Of a DNA stretch of 64,000 nt, positions 18,398 to 28,821 are shown one piece after another. Position 1 is the first letter of the stretch, and each line of letters starts with the position of its first letter. Origin of the DNA: Chloroflexota bacterium (lineage in GTDB: Bacteria > Chloroflexota > UBA6077 > SHYK01); contig SHYK01000001.1 in the NCBI GenBank assembly GCA_009692845.1, positions 62,001 through 126,000 on the forward strand, read 5' to 3'. The notes under the pieces are model-generated. The model did no database searches. It worked only from the letters and a program-made list of their open reading frames with translations, and was not told where the DNA came from. A program made the translations under genes and the position numbers.

Positions 18398-18424
18398 GCG
18401 GCCGCGCATGTCGGCCGCTTTGTC
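18398..18424 (+). promoter_or_regulatory. GC hairpin plus T-rich segment in the argC leader (attenuator-like)
   Basis: GCGGCCG-CGCATGT-CGGCCGC-TTTGTCG just before the argC coding region. Confidence 0.35.
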
Positions 18425-18437
18425 GTTCGGGGGCAAG

Positions 18438-19466
18438 GTGCAAAAGATCCGAGTCGGCGTCATCAATGTTACTGGCTATGCAGGGGCCGAGTTGGCTCGG
18501 ATCCTCGCCCGCCATCCGGCGGTCGAGCTGACCGAGGTCACCGGACGAAGTGCAGCCGGCCAGCCGCTGGGCAAAGTCTTCGCCCATCTGGCCGAGCTTG
18601 GACTCAATATTCGCGAAGATGTCGGCGACGCTGAAGTCTGTTTCTCCGCACTACCGCACCATGCCTCGGCCGAAATTGTTCCTGGTCTCTTGGCGCAGGG
18701 ACGGAAAGTGATCGACCTCTCAGCGGACTATCGGATCGAGGATCAGGCAACCTATGAGGCATGGTACGGGGCGCATCCCTCACCCTCGTATCTCGACGAA
18801 GCCGTTTACGGCCTTCCCGAGCTGCATCGGGCCGACGTTGTCTCTGCTCGGTTGGTTGGGAACCCCGGGTGCTATCCCACCGCGAGTATTCTGGGGCTGG
18901 CACCGGTGGCGGGCATCATCGAGCCAGACGTCATCGTCGACGCGAAAAGCGGGATTTCGGGGGCGGGCCGCTCGCAGGTGCTCGATGTCAATCAGTTCTC
19001 TGAGGTCAACGAGAGCGTGCGAGCCTATGGCCTGGATGGCCACCGCCATCAACCGGAGATTGCCCAGGAGCTCAACCGGCTGAGATCAGCGGCTGGAGTT
19101 GGAACGGCGGTGGAGCTCACTTTCGTGCCGCACTTGATTCCGATGACCCGCGGCATCCTGGCGACCTGCTACGCACGGTTGACCGAAAAACTGAGCCCGG
19201 ATGAGCTGATGGAGCGGTACCGAGAATATTACGCGGGACAACCGTTTGTGCGGGTGGTGAGCGATCCGCCGGCCACCAAGCAAACCTGGGGCAGCAACTA
19301 CTGCTTCATCTGTCCAAAGATTTCCCCGCAAACCGGGCGGCTCATTGTGACCTCGGCAATCGACAACCTGGTCAAAGGGGCCGCCGGTCAGGCGATTCAG
19401 AATATGAACCTGATGACCGCTCAGGAAGAGACGCTGGGCCTGGAAGCCCTGCCGACCTACCCTTAG
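18438..19466 (+). CDS. argC: N-acetyl-gamma-glutamyl-phosphate reductase (alternative start 18408)
   Basis: KIRVGVINVTGYAGAELARILARHPAVEL...GNPGCYPTASILGLAP...DAKSGISGAGR. Confidence 0.96.
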   Translation: MQKIRVGVINVTGYAGAELARILARHPAVELTEVTGRSAAGQPLGKVFAHLAELGLNIREDVGDAEVCFSALPHHASAEIVPGLLAQGRKVIDLSADYRIEDQATYEAWYGAHPSPSYLDEAVYGLPELHRADVVSARLVGNPGCYPTASILGLAPVAGIIEPDVIVDAKSGISGAGRSQVLDVNQFSEVNESVRAYGLDGHRHQPEIAQELNRLRSAAGVGTAVELTFVPHLIPMTRGILATCYARLTEKLSPDELMERYREYYAGQPFVRVVSDPPATKQTWGSNYCFICPKISPQTGRLIVTSAIDNLVKGAAGQAIQNMNLMTAQEETLGLEALPTYP

Positions 19467-19517
19467 TCCGGTGTCAACCGGAGATTCTGCATTGCTGCGG
19501 CTCCTCAGAGTGACGAG

Positions 19518-20750
19518 GTGAGGTTGACCTCTGGTCGGACGTTTGTCCCAGAATCGGTCGCTGATCCTTCGGTGACCTCGCCGAAGGGTTTCCGGGCCGG
19601 CGCGGCCTCGGCGGGAGTTAAAGAGGGCACTAACCGGCTGGACCTGGCGTTGGTCGTGGCCGATCGCCCGTGTGTGGCCCATGCAATCTTTACTCGCTGC
19701 CGGGTGGTCGGGGCGACCGTCTTGGTTAGCCGGGAGCGGATCCGGAGCGGACGAGCCCAGGGAATCGTGATCAACTCCGGGAATGCCAATGCCTGCACCG
19801 GCCAGGACGGGTTGCTGGCCGCTGAGTCGATGGCCAGTACCGCGGCCGAGCATATGGGGATCGATCCCAGTTTGATGCTGGTCGCTTCGACTGGCGTGAT
19901 CGGAGTTCCCTTTCCAATCGACCGAGTTGTCGCGGGCATCCCGCGGATCAAACCGACCGCGGACGGCGGACACGACGCGGCCCGAGCGATCATGACGACT
20001 GATTTGGTTCCGAAGGAATCCGCGCGCACCGTCGAAATCGGTGGCCGGCGGATCACGGTGGCGGGCATGGCGAAGGGCTCGGGAATGATCCATCCGGATA
20101 TGGCCACGCTCATCAGCGTCATCACGACCGACGCTCGGTTGGAACCGGGGATGGCTCGGCTAGCGCTCAAGCGGGCCGCCGATGCCTCCTTCAATCAGGT
20201 GAGCGTAGACCGGGATACCAGCCCGGACGATACCCTGGCCCTGTTGGCGAATGGCGCGGCCGGTGGCGATCCCATCCAATCGGGTACGGTGGAGGCTCGG
20301 ATTTTCCAGGGTGCCCTCGACGCGGTCTGTATCGAACTGGCTCGGATGATCGCGAGAGACGGGGAAGGCGCCACCCGACTCATTCAGGTCGATGTCGAAG
20401 GAGCGACGACGCTGAGGGCGGGCCGACGGGTCGCCCGCGAGGTGATCGCCTCCAACCTGGTCAAGACGGCGATCTATGGACGCGATCCCAACTGGGGACG
20501 CATCCTTTCAGCGGTGGGGAATGCCGGAGTGCCCATCGACCCCGACCGGGTCGACATATTCATCGGCGAGCAGCAGGTCGCGGCCAAGGGGGCGTTTCAC
20601 CCATTTGATGCGCGGGTAGTGTCCGAAGCTATGGGCGCAGACGAGGTCCGGATTCGGGTGAATCTGAACCAGGGACGTGCCAGCGGCTGTGCCTGGGGCT
20701 GCGATCTCACCGAGGGTTACGTGAAGATCAACGCGGAATACACCACATGA
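19518..20750 (+). CDS. argJ: Bifunctional glutamate N-acetyltransferase/amino-acid acetyltransferase
   Basis: PKGFRAGAASAGVKEGTNRLDLALV...GIVINSGNANACTGQDG...MLVASTGVIGVPFPID...KGSGMIHPDMATLI. Confidence 0.96.
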   Translation: MRLTSGRTFVPESVADPSVTSPKGFRAGAASAGVKEGTNRLDLALVVADRPCVAHAIFTRCRVVGATVLVSRERIRSGRAQGIVINSGNANACTGQDGLLAAESMASTAAEHMGIDPSLMLVASTGVIGVPFPIDRVVAGIPRIKPTADGGHDAARAIMTTDLVPKESARTVEIGGRRITVAGMAKGSGMIHPDMATLISVITTDARLEPGMARLALKRAADASFNQVSVDRDTSPDDTLALLANGAAGGDPIQSGTVEARIFQGALDAVCIELARMIARDGEGATRLIQVDVEGATTLRAGRRVAREVIASNLVKTAIYGRDPNWGRILSAVGNAGVPIDPDRVDIFIGEQQVAAKGAFHPFDARVVSEAMGADEVRIRVNLNQGRASGCAWGCDLTEGYVKINAEYTT

Positions 20751-21568
20751 GCAATTCACCAACGCCCACTGAGGCCCTAGCCCTTGCACCGCTAAGGGGG
20801 GTGTCCGGGAAGACGCTCGTGCTCAAACTGGGCGGGAGCGTCGGACGGGAAGACACTCTGCCCGAGGATGTGACCCGGCTGCAAGCCAGCGGCGCGCGGG
20901 TCGTCGTCGTGCATGGAGGAGGGCCCCTCATCACCGCGTGGCTGGACCGCACCGGCAAGACCACCCGATTTGTCAATGGCCTGCGCTATACCGACGAGGA
21001 GACCCTCGACGTGGTGCGCATGGTGTTGGCTGGGCTGGTCAACGGCGAAGTCGTCAATCGCATCCAGGCGGCGGGCGGACGGGCGGTGGGGCTCTCCGGA
21101 GCGGACGACGGAATGCTCCGAGCTACGGTGAAGGATCCGGAGCTCGGGCTGGTCGGAGAAATCTCGTCCGTAAATCGGAAGCCGATTGACTTGCTGCTGG
21201 ACGCCGGTTACGTGGTGGTCATCGCGCCGGTCGCGGTGGCGGCAAGCGCCCAGTTCCTCAACATCAATGCGGATACGGTGGCGGGCGAAGTGGCGCGAGC
21301 CCTGGGGGCTGACCAGCTTATTTTCTTGACCGATGTGCCGGGCATCTCGGACGGGGATCGAGTCCTGCGGGAGCTGACTCCCAACCAGGCCGATGCGTTA
21401 ATGACGAGCGGGGTGGTGGGCGGCGGTATGGTCCCGAAGGTCCAGGCCTGCCTGCGCGCATTGGCGAAGGGGCGGATGACTCAGATCGTCGATGGGCGGG
21501 AGGCCCACGCGGTGCTCAATGCAGTACAGAATGAGGTTTCCGCGGGCACTCGATTCGTTTTAGCGTGA
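20747..21568 (+). CDS. argB: Acetylglutamate kinase
   Basis: KTLVLKLGGSVG...RVVVVHGGGPLITAWL...INADTVAGEVARALGADQLIFLTDVPGI. Confidence 0.96.
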   Translation: MSNSPTPTEALALAPLRGVSGKTLVLKLGGSVGREDTLPEDVTRLQASGARVVVVHGGGPLITAWLDRTGKTTRFVNGLRYTDEETLDVVRMVLAGLVNGEVVNRIQAAGGRAVGLSGADDGMLRATVKDPELGLVGEISSVNRKPIDLLLDAGYVVVIAPVAVAASAQFLNINADTVAGEVARALGADQLIFLTDVPGISDGDRVLRELTPNQADALMTSGVVGGGMVPKVQACLRALAKGRMTQIVDGREAHAVLNAVQNEVSAGTRFVLA

Positions 21569-21633
21569 CGATCCATTAGATAGGCGTTGCGAGGCCGTTC
21601 GTGCCTCGGCGAACGGGAATTGGAGTGGAGTTC

Positions 21634-21771
21634 ATGTCTCCAGAAGTAAAAACCGTGTTAGGGAGGGCCCTGTTCGCAGCCCTGGCCGCGGGTATTACCG
21701 TCTTCTTGAAAGAGCTTCCCAAGGAGAAAGATCGGGTCAAGCAGGAGCGCGAGAGCGGGGGACAGGCGTGA
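21634..21771 (+). CDS. Small 45-aa protein between argB and argD (unannotated sORF)
   Basis: MSPEVKTVLGRALFAALAAGITVFLKELPKEKDRVKQERESGGQA*; upstream GGAGTGGAG; stop overlaps argD GTG (GTGA). Confidence 0.55.
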   Translation: MSPEVKTVLGRALFAALAAGITVFLKELPKEKDRVKQERESGGQA

Positions 21772-22985
21772 CGCTGAGCAGCCAGGCGCAAGATTGGGCC
21801 GACCGCGCCGATCGCGCGTTGATGGGAACCTACCGACGGTATCCCCTGGTGATCGAGCGAGGCGAAGGATGCCGAGTTTGGGACGTGGATGGCAGGCGTT
21901 ACCTGGATTTTCTGGGCGGGCTGGCGGTAGATAGCCTGGGTCACGCACCGCAGGTACTGGTTGACGCGGTCGCCGCCCAGGCGGGTCGGCTCATCCAGAC
22001 TTCGAATCTGCTCTATACGATTCCCCAGGTCGAGCTGGCCGAGTTTCTGGTGGCACGATCTCCCTTCGACCGGGTCTTCTTCAGCAACAGTGGGGCCGAA
22101 GCCAACGAGGCCGCCTTCAAGCTCGCCCGCAAGTGGGGCAAACGGGAACGGGGCGGCGCCTACCGGATCATCGCCGCTGATAACTCCTTCCACGGCCGTA
22201 CGTTGGCCACTGTGGCGGCGACTGGAAATGCCGCCTACCGCACCCCTTTCGAACCGCTGCCAGATGGCTTTGATTTCGTGGCCTTCAACGACGTGGATGC
22301 CCTCGCCGACGCGGTCACCGAAGAGACTGCCGGCGTCATTCTGGAACCGATCCAGGCCGAAGGGGGTGTGAACCTTCCCAGCGCCAGTTACCTGGCGGAC
22401 GTCCGCGCCCTGTGCGACGAGCGCAAGATCATGCTGATCTTCGACGAAGTGCAAACCGGAGTCGGACGCACCGGATCACTCTGGGCGCACACCCACTGGG
22501 GCGTTGAACCCGATGTGATGACGCTCGCCAAAGGGCTGGCTGGGGGCTTCCCCATTGGGGCCACGCTGGCTAAGGAGCCATTTTGCGTTTTCGAGCCCGG
22601 GGACCACGCCTCGACTTTTGGTGGGAATCCTCTAGCTTGTGCAACTGCGCTGGCGGTGCAGCAAGAGATCGAGCGCAAGGACCTTCCCGGCCATGCGGCT
22701 TCGGTCGGACAATACTTCATGGATCGACTCACAGATCTCTCGACCAAGCATCCCCAGATCAAGGAAGTTCGAGGACGCGGGCTGCTCGTCGCGCTCGAGT
22801 TCCACGAAGAGATCGCCCGCCAGGTGCTGGATGCCGTCCGCGACGCAGGCCTGATCGCGAATGCGCTCAACCCGCGGACGCTCCGCTTCGTCCCGCCGCT
22901 GATCGTCACCCAAGCCGAAGTCGACGAGGCAGTGGACATCCTCGACCAGGTGCTGACGGGTAAGGCATCAGCCCTGGCTCCCTAA
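21768..22985 (+). CDS. argD: Acetylornithine aminotransferase
   Basis: GTG start; VWDVDGRRYLDFLGGLAVDSLGHAP...FFSNSGAEANEAAFKLARKWG...FDEVQTGVGRTG...STFGGNPLAC. Confidence 0.95.
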   Translation: MTLSSQAQDWADRADRALMGTYRRYPLVIERGEGCRVWDVDGRRYLDFLGGLAVDSLGHAPQVLVDAVAAQAGRLIQTSNLLYTIPQVELAEFLVARSPFDRVFFSNSGAEANEAAFKLARKWGKRERGGAYRIIAADNSFHGRTLATVAATGNAAYRTPFEPLPDGFDFVAFNDVDALADAVTEETAGVILEPIQAEGGVNLPSASYLADVRALCDERKIMLIFDEVQTGVGRTGSLWAHTHWGVEPDVMTLAKGLAGGFPIGATLAKEPFCVFEPGDHASTFGGNPLACATALAVQQEIERKDLPGHAASVGQYFMDRLTDLSTKHPQIKEVRGRGLLVALEFHEEIARQVLDAVRDAGLIANALNPRTLRFVPPLIVTQAEVDEAVDILDQVLTGKASALAP

Positions 22986-23007
22986 AAATCCGACGGGGCT
23001 AGTCCGC

Positions 23008-24813
23008 TCATTGTGCGTGCGTCCAGGCCTTGAAGATGGCTTCCTGAAGCGGGGTTGGCTCCGCGATTCGCTTGAGCGTCGCGCGGGTGGCGGGACGCTT
23101 GGCTAAAGTGACGGGTATCTCGATAAGGTGGTCGCCGCGGAAGACGCTGATGGTCACGGTTTGGCCTGGGTGATAGTCGCGGAGACGGTCGTTGAGCGTC
23201 GCTTCGGAGACCCGGAAACCGTCCAGGGCCAGTAGCTCATCCCCGCCGGTGAAGCCAGCCGCGAACGCGGGCCCGTCGGCAGGTGCCAACCTGACCCGAG
23301 TTCGAGTCGCCTCGGTGCGGAGCTGTAGACCGAGCCAGGCTTCGGGACCAGCCTGATCGGCCGCCCATCCGACTTCGACTCCACCCGCGGCCAGCGACGG
23401 CGGGTAGCTCAGATCACCTCGGCCACGGATTACGGCGTCAAAGAACGCGGTCCAGTCGCCGCCTGCGATCTCCTCCACCAGGCCCTGATAGGCGTTCTCG
23501 GGCACGCCCTGGTCGGTCTGGCCAAACCGCTGCCAGAGCAGCCTCATGAGGTCATCCAGCGAGCGCTCGCCGCCCGTTCGGCCCCACATCTCCAGGTCGA
23601 GCAGCAAGCTGGCCAGCGCGCCCTTGAGATAATACGAAACCCCTGAGTTCACGCTGTGCTCGTCGGGGCGGTAGTACTTGATCCAGGCGTCGAAGCTCGC
23701 CTCCTCCAGACTCTGGACGTTGCGGCCGGGCGTGTCGGCCAGGTCGCTCATCCACTGCCCCAGCACTTCCAAGAACCGCTCGGGGCTGATGATTCCGGAC
23801 CGTCGCAACATTAGGAGTGCGTAGTAGTCGGTGATCCCCTCCACCGCCCAGAGCGAGCGGGTGTAGTTCTCGCTCTGGTAGTTGAATGGGCCGAGTGCGG
23901 CGGGGTGTATCCGCTTGACGTTCCAGGTATGGAAGAATTCATGGGAGCAGAGCCGCAACAGGCGCTCGTAAGTTGGACCGGGGCGGAACGCGAAGCGGTT
24001 TACCAACAGGGAGCATGAGTTTCGATGTTCGAGGCCACCGCCGCCTTCGTCGTTTGCCATCAGGATAAAGACATAACGCTCATAGGGTAGGCCGTCAAAA
24101 AGGCTGGCCTGGGCGGCCACGATTTTCGCAAGATCAGCGGTGAATTGGGCGACGTCCAGGTTGTTTCGTCCCCAGGTGGCGACTTCATGGGGAATGCCTC
24201 GAACCTCGAATTTGAGGATCGGATCCGGCCCAGCATGGACGGGCGAGTCGACGAGCTCGTCGTAGTCCTGAGCGACGAACCCGTCGCCATCGGCCAGCGC
24301 CGCGAGTCCCGTCGCGACGGTCCAGCCCTCGGGAACCTCGAAACTCAGGGCGTGGGGCTCACCGGTCCGGCTCGGCAGATACGGCAGCAGGTTGGCGGGA
24401 TTGAAGAATAAGTGGGTGGAATCGAGATGGCTGGTCCGCACCGTTAGGTCGTTGGCGTAGACGTCGAAGTCAACCCTCAGCTGGCCCGCATCACCGGATT
24501 CGATCGTCCAGACGTCCTTGCGGGTCTTCTGCCAGCTCAATGGCCGTCCATCCTGGTCCCGTGCCCGGAAATCCTGGATGTGCCGGGAAAAGTCGCGGAC
24601 CATGTACGACCCAGGGGTCCAAACGGGCAAAGCGAGATCGGTCCGTTCATCCGGCCCGTCGACCTCCATGGTCACATGAGCAAGATGGTTCGCTGGGTTT
24701 GGCGCGGTAACGTGATAGCGAATGGCGGGAGCGGTCAACCTGCCTCCTCGAGAATTTCTACCGGTCGGCTGAGGCCACTGGGACTCCGAGAACCGATTCG
24801 ATCTCCCGGGCAC
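23008..24813 (-). CDS. M61 family metallopeptidase (glycyl aminopeptidase-like) with C-terminal PDZ-like domain
   Basis: LCSHEFFHTWNVKRIHPAALGPFNY...SLWAVEGITDYYALLMLRRSG. Confidence 0.92.
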   Translation of the reverse strand: MPGRSNRFSESQWPQPTGRNSRGGRLTAPAIRYHVTAPNPANHLAHVTMEVDGPDERTDLALPVWTPGSYMVRDFSRHIQDFRARDQDGRPLSWQKTRKDVWTIESGDAGQLRVDFDVYANDLTVRTSHLDSTHLFFNPANLLPYLPSRTGEPHALSFEVPEGWTVATGLAALADGDGFVAQDYDELVDSPVHAGPDPILKFEVRGIPHEVATWGRNNLDVAQFTADLAKIVAAQASLFDGLPYERYVFILMANDEGGGGLEHRNSCSLLVNRFAFRPGPTYERLLRLCSHEFFHTWNVKRIHPAALGPFNYQSENYTRSLWAVEGITDYYALLMLRRSGIISPERFLEVLGQWMSDLADTPGRNVQSLEEASFDAWIKYYRPDEHSVNSGVSYYLKGALASLLLDLEMWGRTGGERSLDDLMRLLWQRFGQTDQGVPENAYQGLVEEIAGGDWTAFFDAVIRGRGDLSYPPSLAAGGVEVGWAADQAGPEAWLGLQLRTEATRTRVRLAPADGPAFAAGFTGGDELLALDGFRVSEATLNDRLRDYHPGQTVTISVFRGDHLIEIPVTLAKRPATRATLKRIAEPTPLQEAIFKAWTHAQ

Positions 24814-25402
24814 CGATCGGGCCGGGCCGCAGTATCTTCGGGACCGGGCCGCTCAGATCCAGGATGGTCGATTCCTGGCCGCCCGGGCTAGGCCCGGCAT
24901 CCACGATGAGGCCCACTCGTCCCCCAAGGGCCTCGACGGCTTCTTGAGCATTCCGGGCCGAAGGCAGCCCAGAGCGATTGGCACTGGTGGTGGCCACCGC
25001 ACCGCCCGCGGCCGCAATGATAGCTAAGGCGGCCGGATGCCCGGGAATGCGTACTGCCTGGGTCGAGAGCTCGTCGGGCCTGGGTTCACGCCGGGTCAGG
25101 ACCAGAGTGAGTGGACCAGGCAAAAAGCGCTGAGCGAGTTGTTCCGCCGCTGCCGTGACGTCGCAGGCCGACCGCGCTCGATCAAGTGAGCTGATCAACC
25201 AAACGATCGCTTTCTCAGGGGGGCGCGCTTTTGCTTCGTAAATGCGCTCGACGGCCTCCGAATCAGCCGGATCGGCGCCCAGGCCGTAAACAGTGTCCGT
25301 CGGGTACACCACCAGACCGCCACTCCGAATGAGCTGCCCCGCATGCTCCGCGACGCGCTTCTGCTCGTCGGGATCGCTGGTCCAGGGGAGGATCTCGGTC
25401 AA
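24758..25402 (-). CDS. L-threonylcarbamoyladenylate synthase (Sua5/YwlC/TsaC family)
   Basis: LIRSGGLVVYPTDTVYGLGADPADSEAVERIYEAKARPPEKAIVWLI...PGPLTLVL. Confidence 0.93.
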   Translation of the reverse strand: MTEILPWTSDPDEQKRVAEHAGQLIRSGGLVVYPTDTVYGLGADPADSEAVERIYEAKARPPEKAIVWLISSLDRARSACDVTAAAEQLAQRFLPGPLTLVLTRREPRPDELSTQAVRIPGHPAALAIIAAAGGAVATTSANRSGLPSARNAQEAVEALGGRVGLIVDAGPSPGGQESTILDLSGPVPKILRPGPIGAREIESVLGVPVASADR

Positions 25403-25408
25403 CTGGGC

Positions 25409-26362
25409 TCAGACCGCGGAGCGGCGAACGACCAGGTACCGCTCGACGCCAGTGGCATCCCGGCTGATTCGCGGGATCAATGAGCCATCGACTGAGTGAA
25501 CTGCCGCCTCCAGGGTCGGCCCCTGACCTTCCCCGATTTCGAAAAAAGCCGCGCCGGCCGGGGCCAAGAGGCGGGGCAAACATTGAATCAGGCGGATGAT
25601 CTCATGGGTGCCATCCGTCCCTCCATCCAGTGCGATCCGCGGCTCGTAATTCCGCACATCTGGCTGTAGACCATCCAGTTCGTTGCTGGGGATGTAGGGA
25701 AGATTGGCCACGATCAGGTTGAAAGGCCCGGCCAGGGCGCTGGCCAGGTCACAAACGATCAATCTCAGTCGGCTCGCCACCCCGTGACGTTTGGCATTCG
25801 CTTGGGCAACGTCGAGGGCTGACGATTCGATATCGGTCGCAGTGACTACCAGCCTTGGGAATTCCGCGAGCAGTGTCACCGCGATCGCACCGCTTCCGGT
25901 GCCGACGTCGAGCGCGAGTGCTGGGTCCATCAACCTACTCAGCTGCTGTAGGTAGCCGAGAGCCAACTCGACCAGCCCTTCGGTTTCAGGTCTGGGGATC
26001 AACGTCGCCGGCGTCACGGCAAATGGGCGCCCGTAGAACTCGCGCTCGCCCAGGATGTAGGCCAGCGGCTCTCGGGCGCACCGTCGCGCAACGCAATCGT
26101 TGAAGCGAGCGCCGACCTCGGGTGTCAGACCTGCCTGAGGATTTGCCAGGAGATGCTCGCGGCTCAGCCCGGATGCGCTCTCCAGGAGCACCAGCGCAGT
26201 TAGCCGCGGCGCATCGGCTCCCGCCGCTCGCATTCGGGTCTCAGCCCCTCTGAGCAGGGCGCCTACTGTGCTGTCACCCAAGCCAGCGGGCTGGAACATC
26301 CGGCCGTCGGTCGAGCTCAGGGGCGAAGATTTGGCGGCCAATGCTCTGGCTCCGTCTTTCAC
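25409..26362 (-). CDS. prmC: Peptide chain release factor N5-glutamine methyltransferase
   Basis: YILGEREFYGRPFAVTPATLIPRPETEGLVELAL...ALDVGTGSGAIAVTLL...LIVANLPYIPSNEL (NPPY variant NLPY). Confidence 0.92.
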   Translation of the reverse strand: MKDGARALAAKSSPLSSTDGRMFQPAGLGDSTVGALLRGAETRMRAAGADAPRLTALVLLESASGLSREHLLANPQAGLTPEVGARFNDCVARRCAREPLAYILGEREFYGRPFAVTPATLIPRPETEGLVELALGYLQQLSRLMDPALALDVGTGSGAIAVTLLAEFPRLVVTATDIESSALDVAQANAKRHGVASRLRLIVCDLASALAGPFNLIVANLPYIPSNELDGLQPDVRNYEPRIALDGGTDGTHEIIRLIQCLPRLLAPAGAAFFEIGEGQGPTLEAAVHSVDGSLIPRISRDATGVERYLVVRRSAV

Positions 26363-26418
26363 CGTTTCAACATCATGCGGGGTCGGCGCAGGGCTGCCAT
26401 GAAAGTGCTCGGCCGGCC

Positions 26419-26466
26419 CCGGGGGTCAGGGTGCGAAGGCCACGGGGGGCGGGCGGGCGGGCGGGG
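26419..26466 (-). repeat. Dispersed GC-rich 3' element, copy F, with G-quadruplex-capable run
   Basis: CCGGGGGTCAGGGTGCGAAGGCCACGGGGGGCGGGCGGGCGGGCGGGG, 3' of prfA. Confidence 0.65.
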
Positions 26467-26476
26467 TATTTGCACC

Positions 26477-27553
26477 CTAGTCGATGCTGCGGGAGGCCAC
26501 GACCAGGGGCTCGATAACCGGGTCGAGCTGGCCCTGCATGATCTTGTCGAGGGTGTGGAGAGTAAGCCCCACTCGATGATCCGTGACCCGATTCTCGCGG
26601 AAGTTATAGGTGCGAATCTTTTCCGATCGCTCGCCGGTGCCAACCTGGGAGCGGCGCAGGTCCGCCCGCTCTTCGTGCAGTTTTTGTTCCTGGAGGGCGA
26701 AAAGACGGGCGCGCAGGACTTCCATGGCGCGGATCTTGTTCTTGAGCTGGCTCTTCTCGTCCTGGCAGGTCACGACCATGCCGGTGGGGAGATGGGTAAT
26801 CCGCACCGCTGAGTCGGTCGTGTTCACGCTCTGGCCGCCATGGCCAGTCGACCGGTAGACGTCGATTCGAAGCTCGTCTTCACGGATGTCGATATCGACC
26901 TCGTCGGCCTTGGGCAACACTGCCACAGTGGCGGTCGACGTGTGGATACGACCTCCGGTCTCGGTTACAGGAACGCGCTGGACCCGGTGCACGCCGCTCT
27001 CGAACTTGAGCCGGCTGTACGCACCACGCCCATCGATCTCTACGATCACCTCCCGATAACCGCCCAGGTCCGATTCACTGGAGGTGAGGATCTCGCATTT
27101 CCAGCGGCGGGTCTCCGCGTAGTGCAGATACATGCCAAGCAGATCGCCGGCAAAAAGCGCCGCCTCGTCACCGCCGGTGCCAGCCCGAATCTCCAGGATG
27201 ACGTCGCGTTCGTCGTTAGGAGACTTGGGTTGGACCAGCTCCAAAAGCTCCGCGGTGACCTGGTCCCGGCGGGCCGCCAGTTCCTGAAGCTCGGCCTCGG
27301 CCATCGCTCGCAGCTCGGGGTCGCTGTCGGTCAGCAAGGACTGGCCATCCTCGATCTGCCGTTCTAGCTCGGCCAGGGCTTGGCCGCGCTGGACGATTGG
27401 CGTGAGTTGAGCCTGCTCCCGACCGAGCTGCTGGAGGGTGCGGGGATCGGTCACCGCTTCTTGCTGGTTTAGTAATTCTTCGATCTCGTGGGTACGGGAC
27501 TCCGCCTGGGTGATCCGATCGCGAATCCCGTGGCTTACCGACGCCTCGGTCAT
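26477..27553 (-). CDS. prfA: Peptide chain release factor 1
   Basis: [27 protein letters not shown]...[26 protein letters not shown]...[26 protein letters not shown]. Confidence 0.97.
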   Translation of the reverse strand: MTEASVSHGIRDRITQAESRTHEIEELLNQQEAVTDPRTLQQLGREQAQLTPIVQRGQALAELERQIEDGQSLLTDSDPELRAMAEAELQELAARRDQVTAELLELVQPKSPNDERDVILEIRAGTGGDEAALFAGDLLGMYLHYAETRRWKCEILTSSESDLGGYREVIVEIDGRGAYSRLKFESGVHRVQRVPVTETGGRIHTSTATVAVLPKADEVDIDIREDELRIDVYRSTGHGGQSVNTTDSAVRITHLPTGMVVTCQDEKSQLKNKIRAMEVLRARLFALQEQKLHEERADLRRSQVGTGERSEKIRTYNFRENRVTDHRVGLTLHTLDKIMQGQLDPVIEPLVVASRSID

Positions 27554-28821
27554 TCGGTTCGATCCTGCGTCGAGCTGACGATCCGCTCCAGAGCCTGATC
27601 GAAGGCCAGCGTTTCTGGGCTCTTCGCGTTCATGTCACGGAGCGAGACCGTGCCGTCCCGAAGCTCTTCGTCGCCAAAGATGGCCGTCCAGCGCACTCCA
27701 GCCGCATCGGCGTGGCGGAGGCGAGCGCGCAGGGAGCGTTCGCCGACCGCTCGAAGTGTGGATACCCCCCGGGATCGCAAGCTCCGAGCGAAGTCGCTCG
27801 CGACCGACTCCGCCTGCCCTCCCATGTGGCCGACGTACACCTGGGCGTTCGGAGTCGGGGGCACGGGAGCGTTTTGCTCTTTCAGGTTCAAGACCAACCT
27901 TTCGATTCCCGCCGCAAACCCCACGCCCGGCGTGTGGCGGCCGCCGAGATGCTCGGCCATTCCATCGTAGCGTCCGCCTCCGCCCAAAGCAGATTGGGAT
28001 CCTGCCCGGGGCGGAAAGAGCTCGAAAACCGTTCGAGTGTAGTAGTCCAGCCCGCGAACCAAACGCCGATTGAGAGTTGGCGCAATGCCCTCCGCTTCGA
28101 GGGTCGCGAGGACGCGCGCAAAGTGCTCGCGACAAGCGTCGCAAAGGTGATCGGTGAACCCAGGCGCGGTATCGGCGATGGGTTGGCAGCTCGGAACCTT
28201 GCAATCGAGCAAGCGCAGCGGGTTCACCGACAGTCGCCGTCGGCAGTCCCCGCATAGCTCTTCGTGGTGCGGCTCGTAGTGGGCGCGCAGCGCCTCGAGA
28301 TAACCGGGCCGGCATGCCTGATCGCCGATGGAATTGATGTCGAGGGACAGATCGTGCAGGCCCAGCGCATCACAGAATCGCCAGAGGAGCGTGATCAGCT
28401 CGGCGTCCAGCGCCGGATCGTCCTCACCGATTGCTTCGCAGTCGAATTGATGAAACTCGCGGAGGCGGCCGGCTTGAGGACGGTCGTAGCGAAAGCCGCT
28501 GATGATTTGAAAGAGGCGGATGGGCTGGGGCCGGGCGTGCATGCCGTGCTGGAGATAGGCGCGCATGATTGAGGGCGTGGCCTCGGGCCGCAGCGTGACG
28601 TCGGCATTGCCCTTGTCGATGAACGAATACATCTCCTTCTCGACGATATCGGTCGTCTCGCCGGTGCCACGGCGGAAAAGCGCGCTGTCTTCAAAAGTGG
28701 GGGTTCGAATCTCCTGGTAGCCGTAAAGCGACGCGAAATGCCCTGCCGTGGCTTCGACGTGCGCGAAGTACGGCTGCTCTTCTGGCAGCAGATCCTGGGT
28801 GCCCCGTGGCGCCTGGTACAC
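27550..28821 (-). CDS. hisS: Histidine--tRNA ligase
   Basis: [15 protein letters not shown]...[31 protein letters not shown]...[17 protein letters not shown]...[11 protein letters not shown]. Confidence 0.97.
   Translation of the reverse strand: MYQAPRGTQDLLPEEQPYFAHVEATAGHFASLYGYQEIRTPTFEDSALFRRGTGETTDIVEKEMYSFIDKGNADVTLRPEATPSIMRAYLQHGMHARPQPIRLFQIISGFRYDRPQAGRLREFHQFDCEAIGEDDPALDAELITLLWRFCDALGLHDLSLDINSIGDQACRPGYLEALRAHYEPHHEELCGDCRRRLSVNPLRLLDCKVPSCQPIADTAPGFTDHLCDACREHFARVLATLEAEGIAPTLNRRLVRGLDYYTRTVFELFPPRAGSQSALGGGGRYDGMAEHLGGRHTPGVGFAAGIERLVLNLKEQNAPVPPTPNAQVYVGHMGGQAESVASDFARSLRSRGVSTLRAVGERSLRARLRHADAAGVRWTAIFGDEELRDGTVSLRDMNAKSPETLAFDQALERIVSSTQDRTE

Noticed and set aside
19086-20093. 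335-aa minus-strand ORF across argC/argJ
   Set aside because: Antisense to two strongly supported arg genes
21576-22454. 292-aa minus-strand ORF opposite argD
   Set aside because: Shadow ORF; argD frame is clearly conserved
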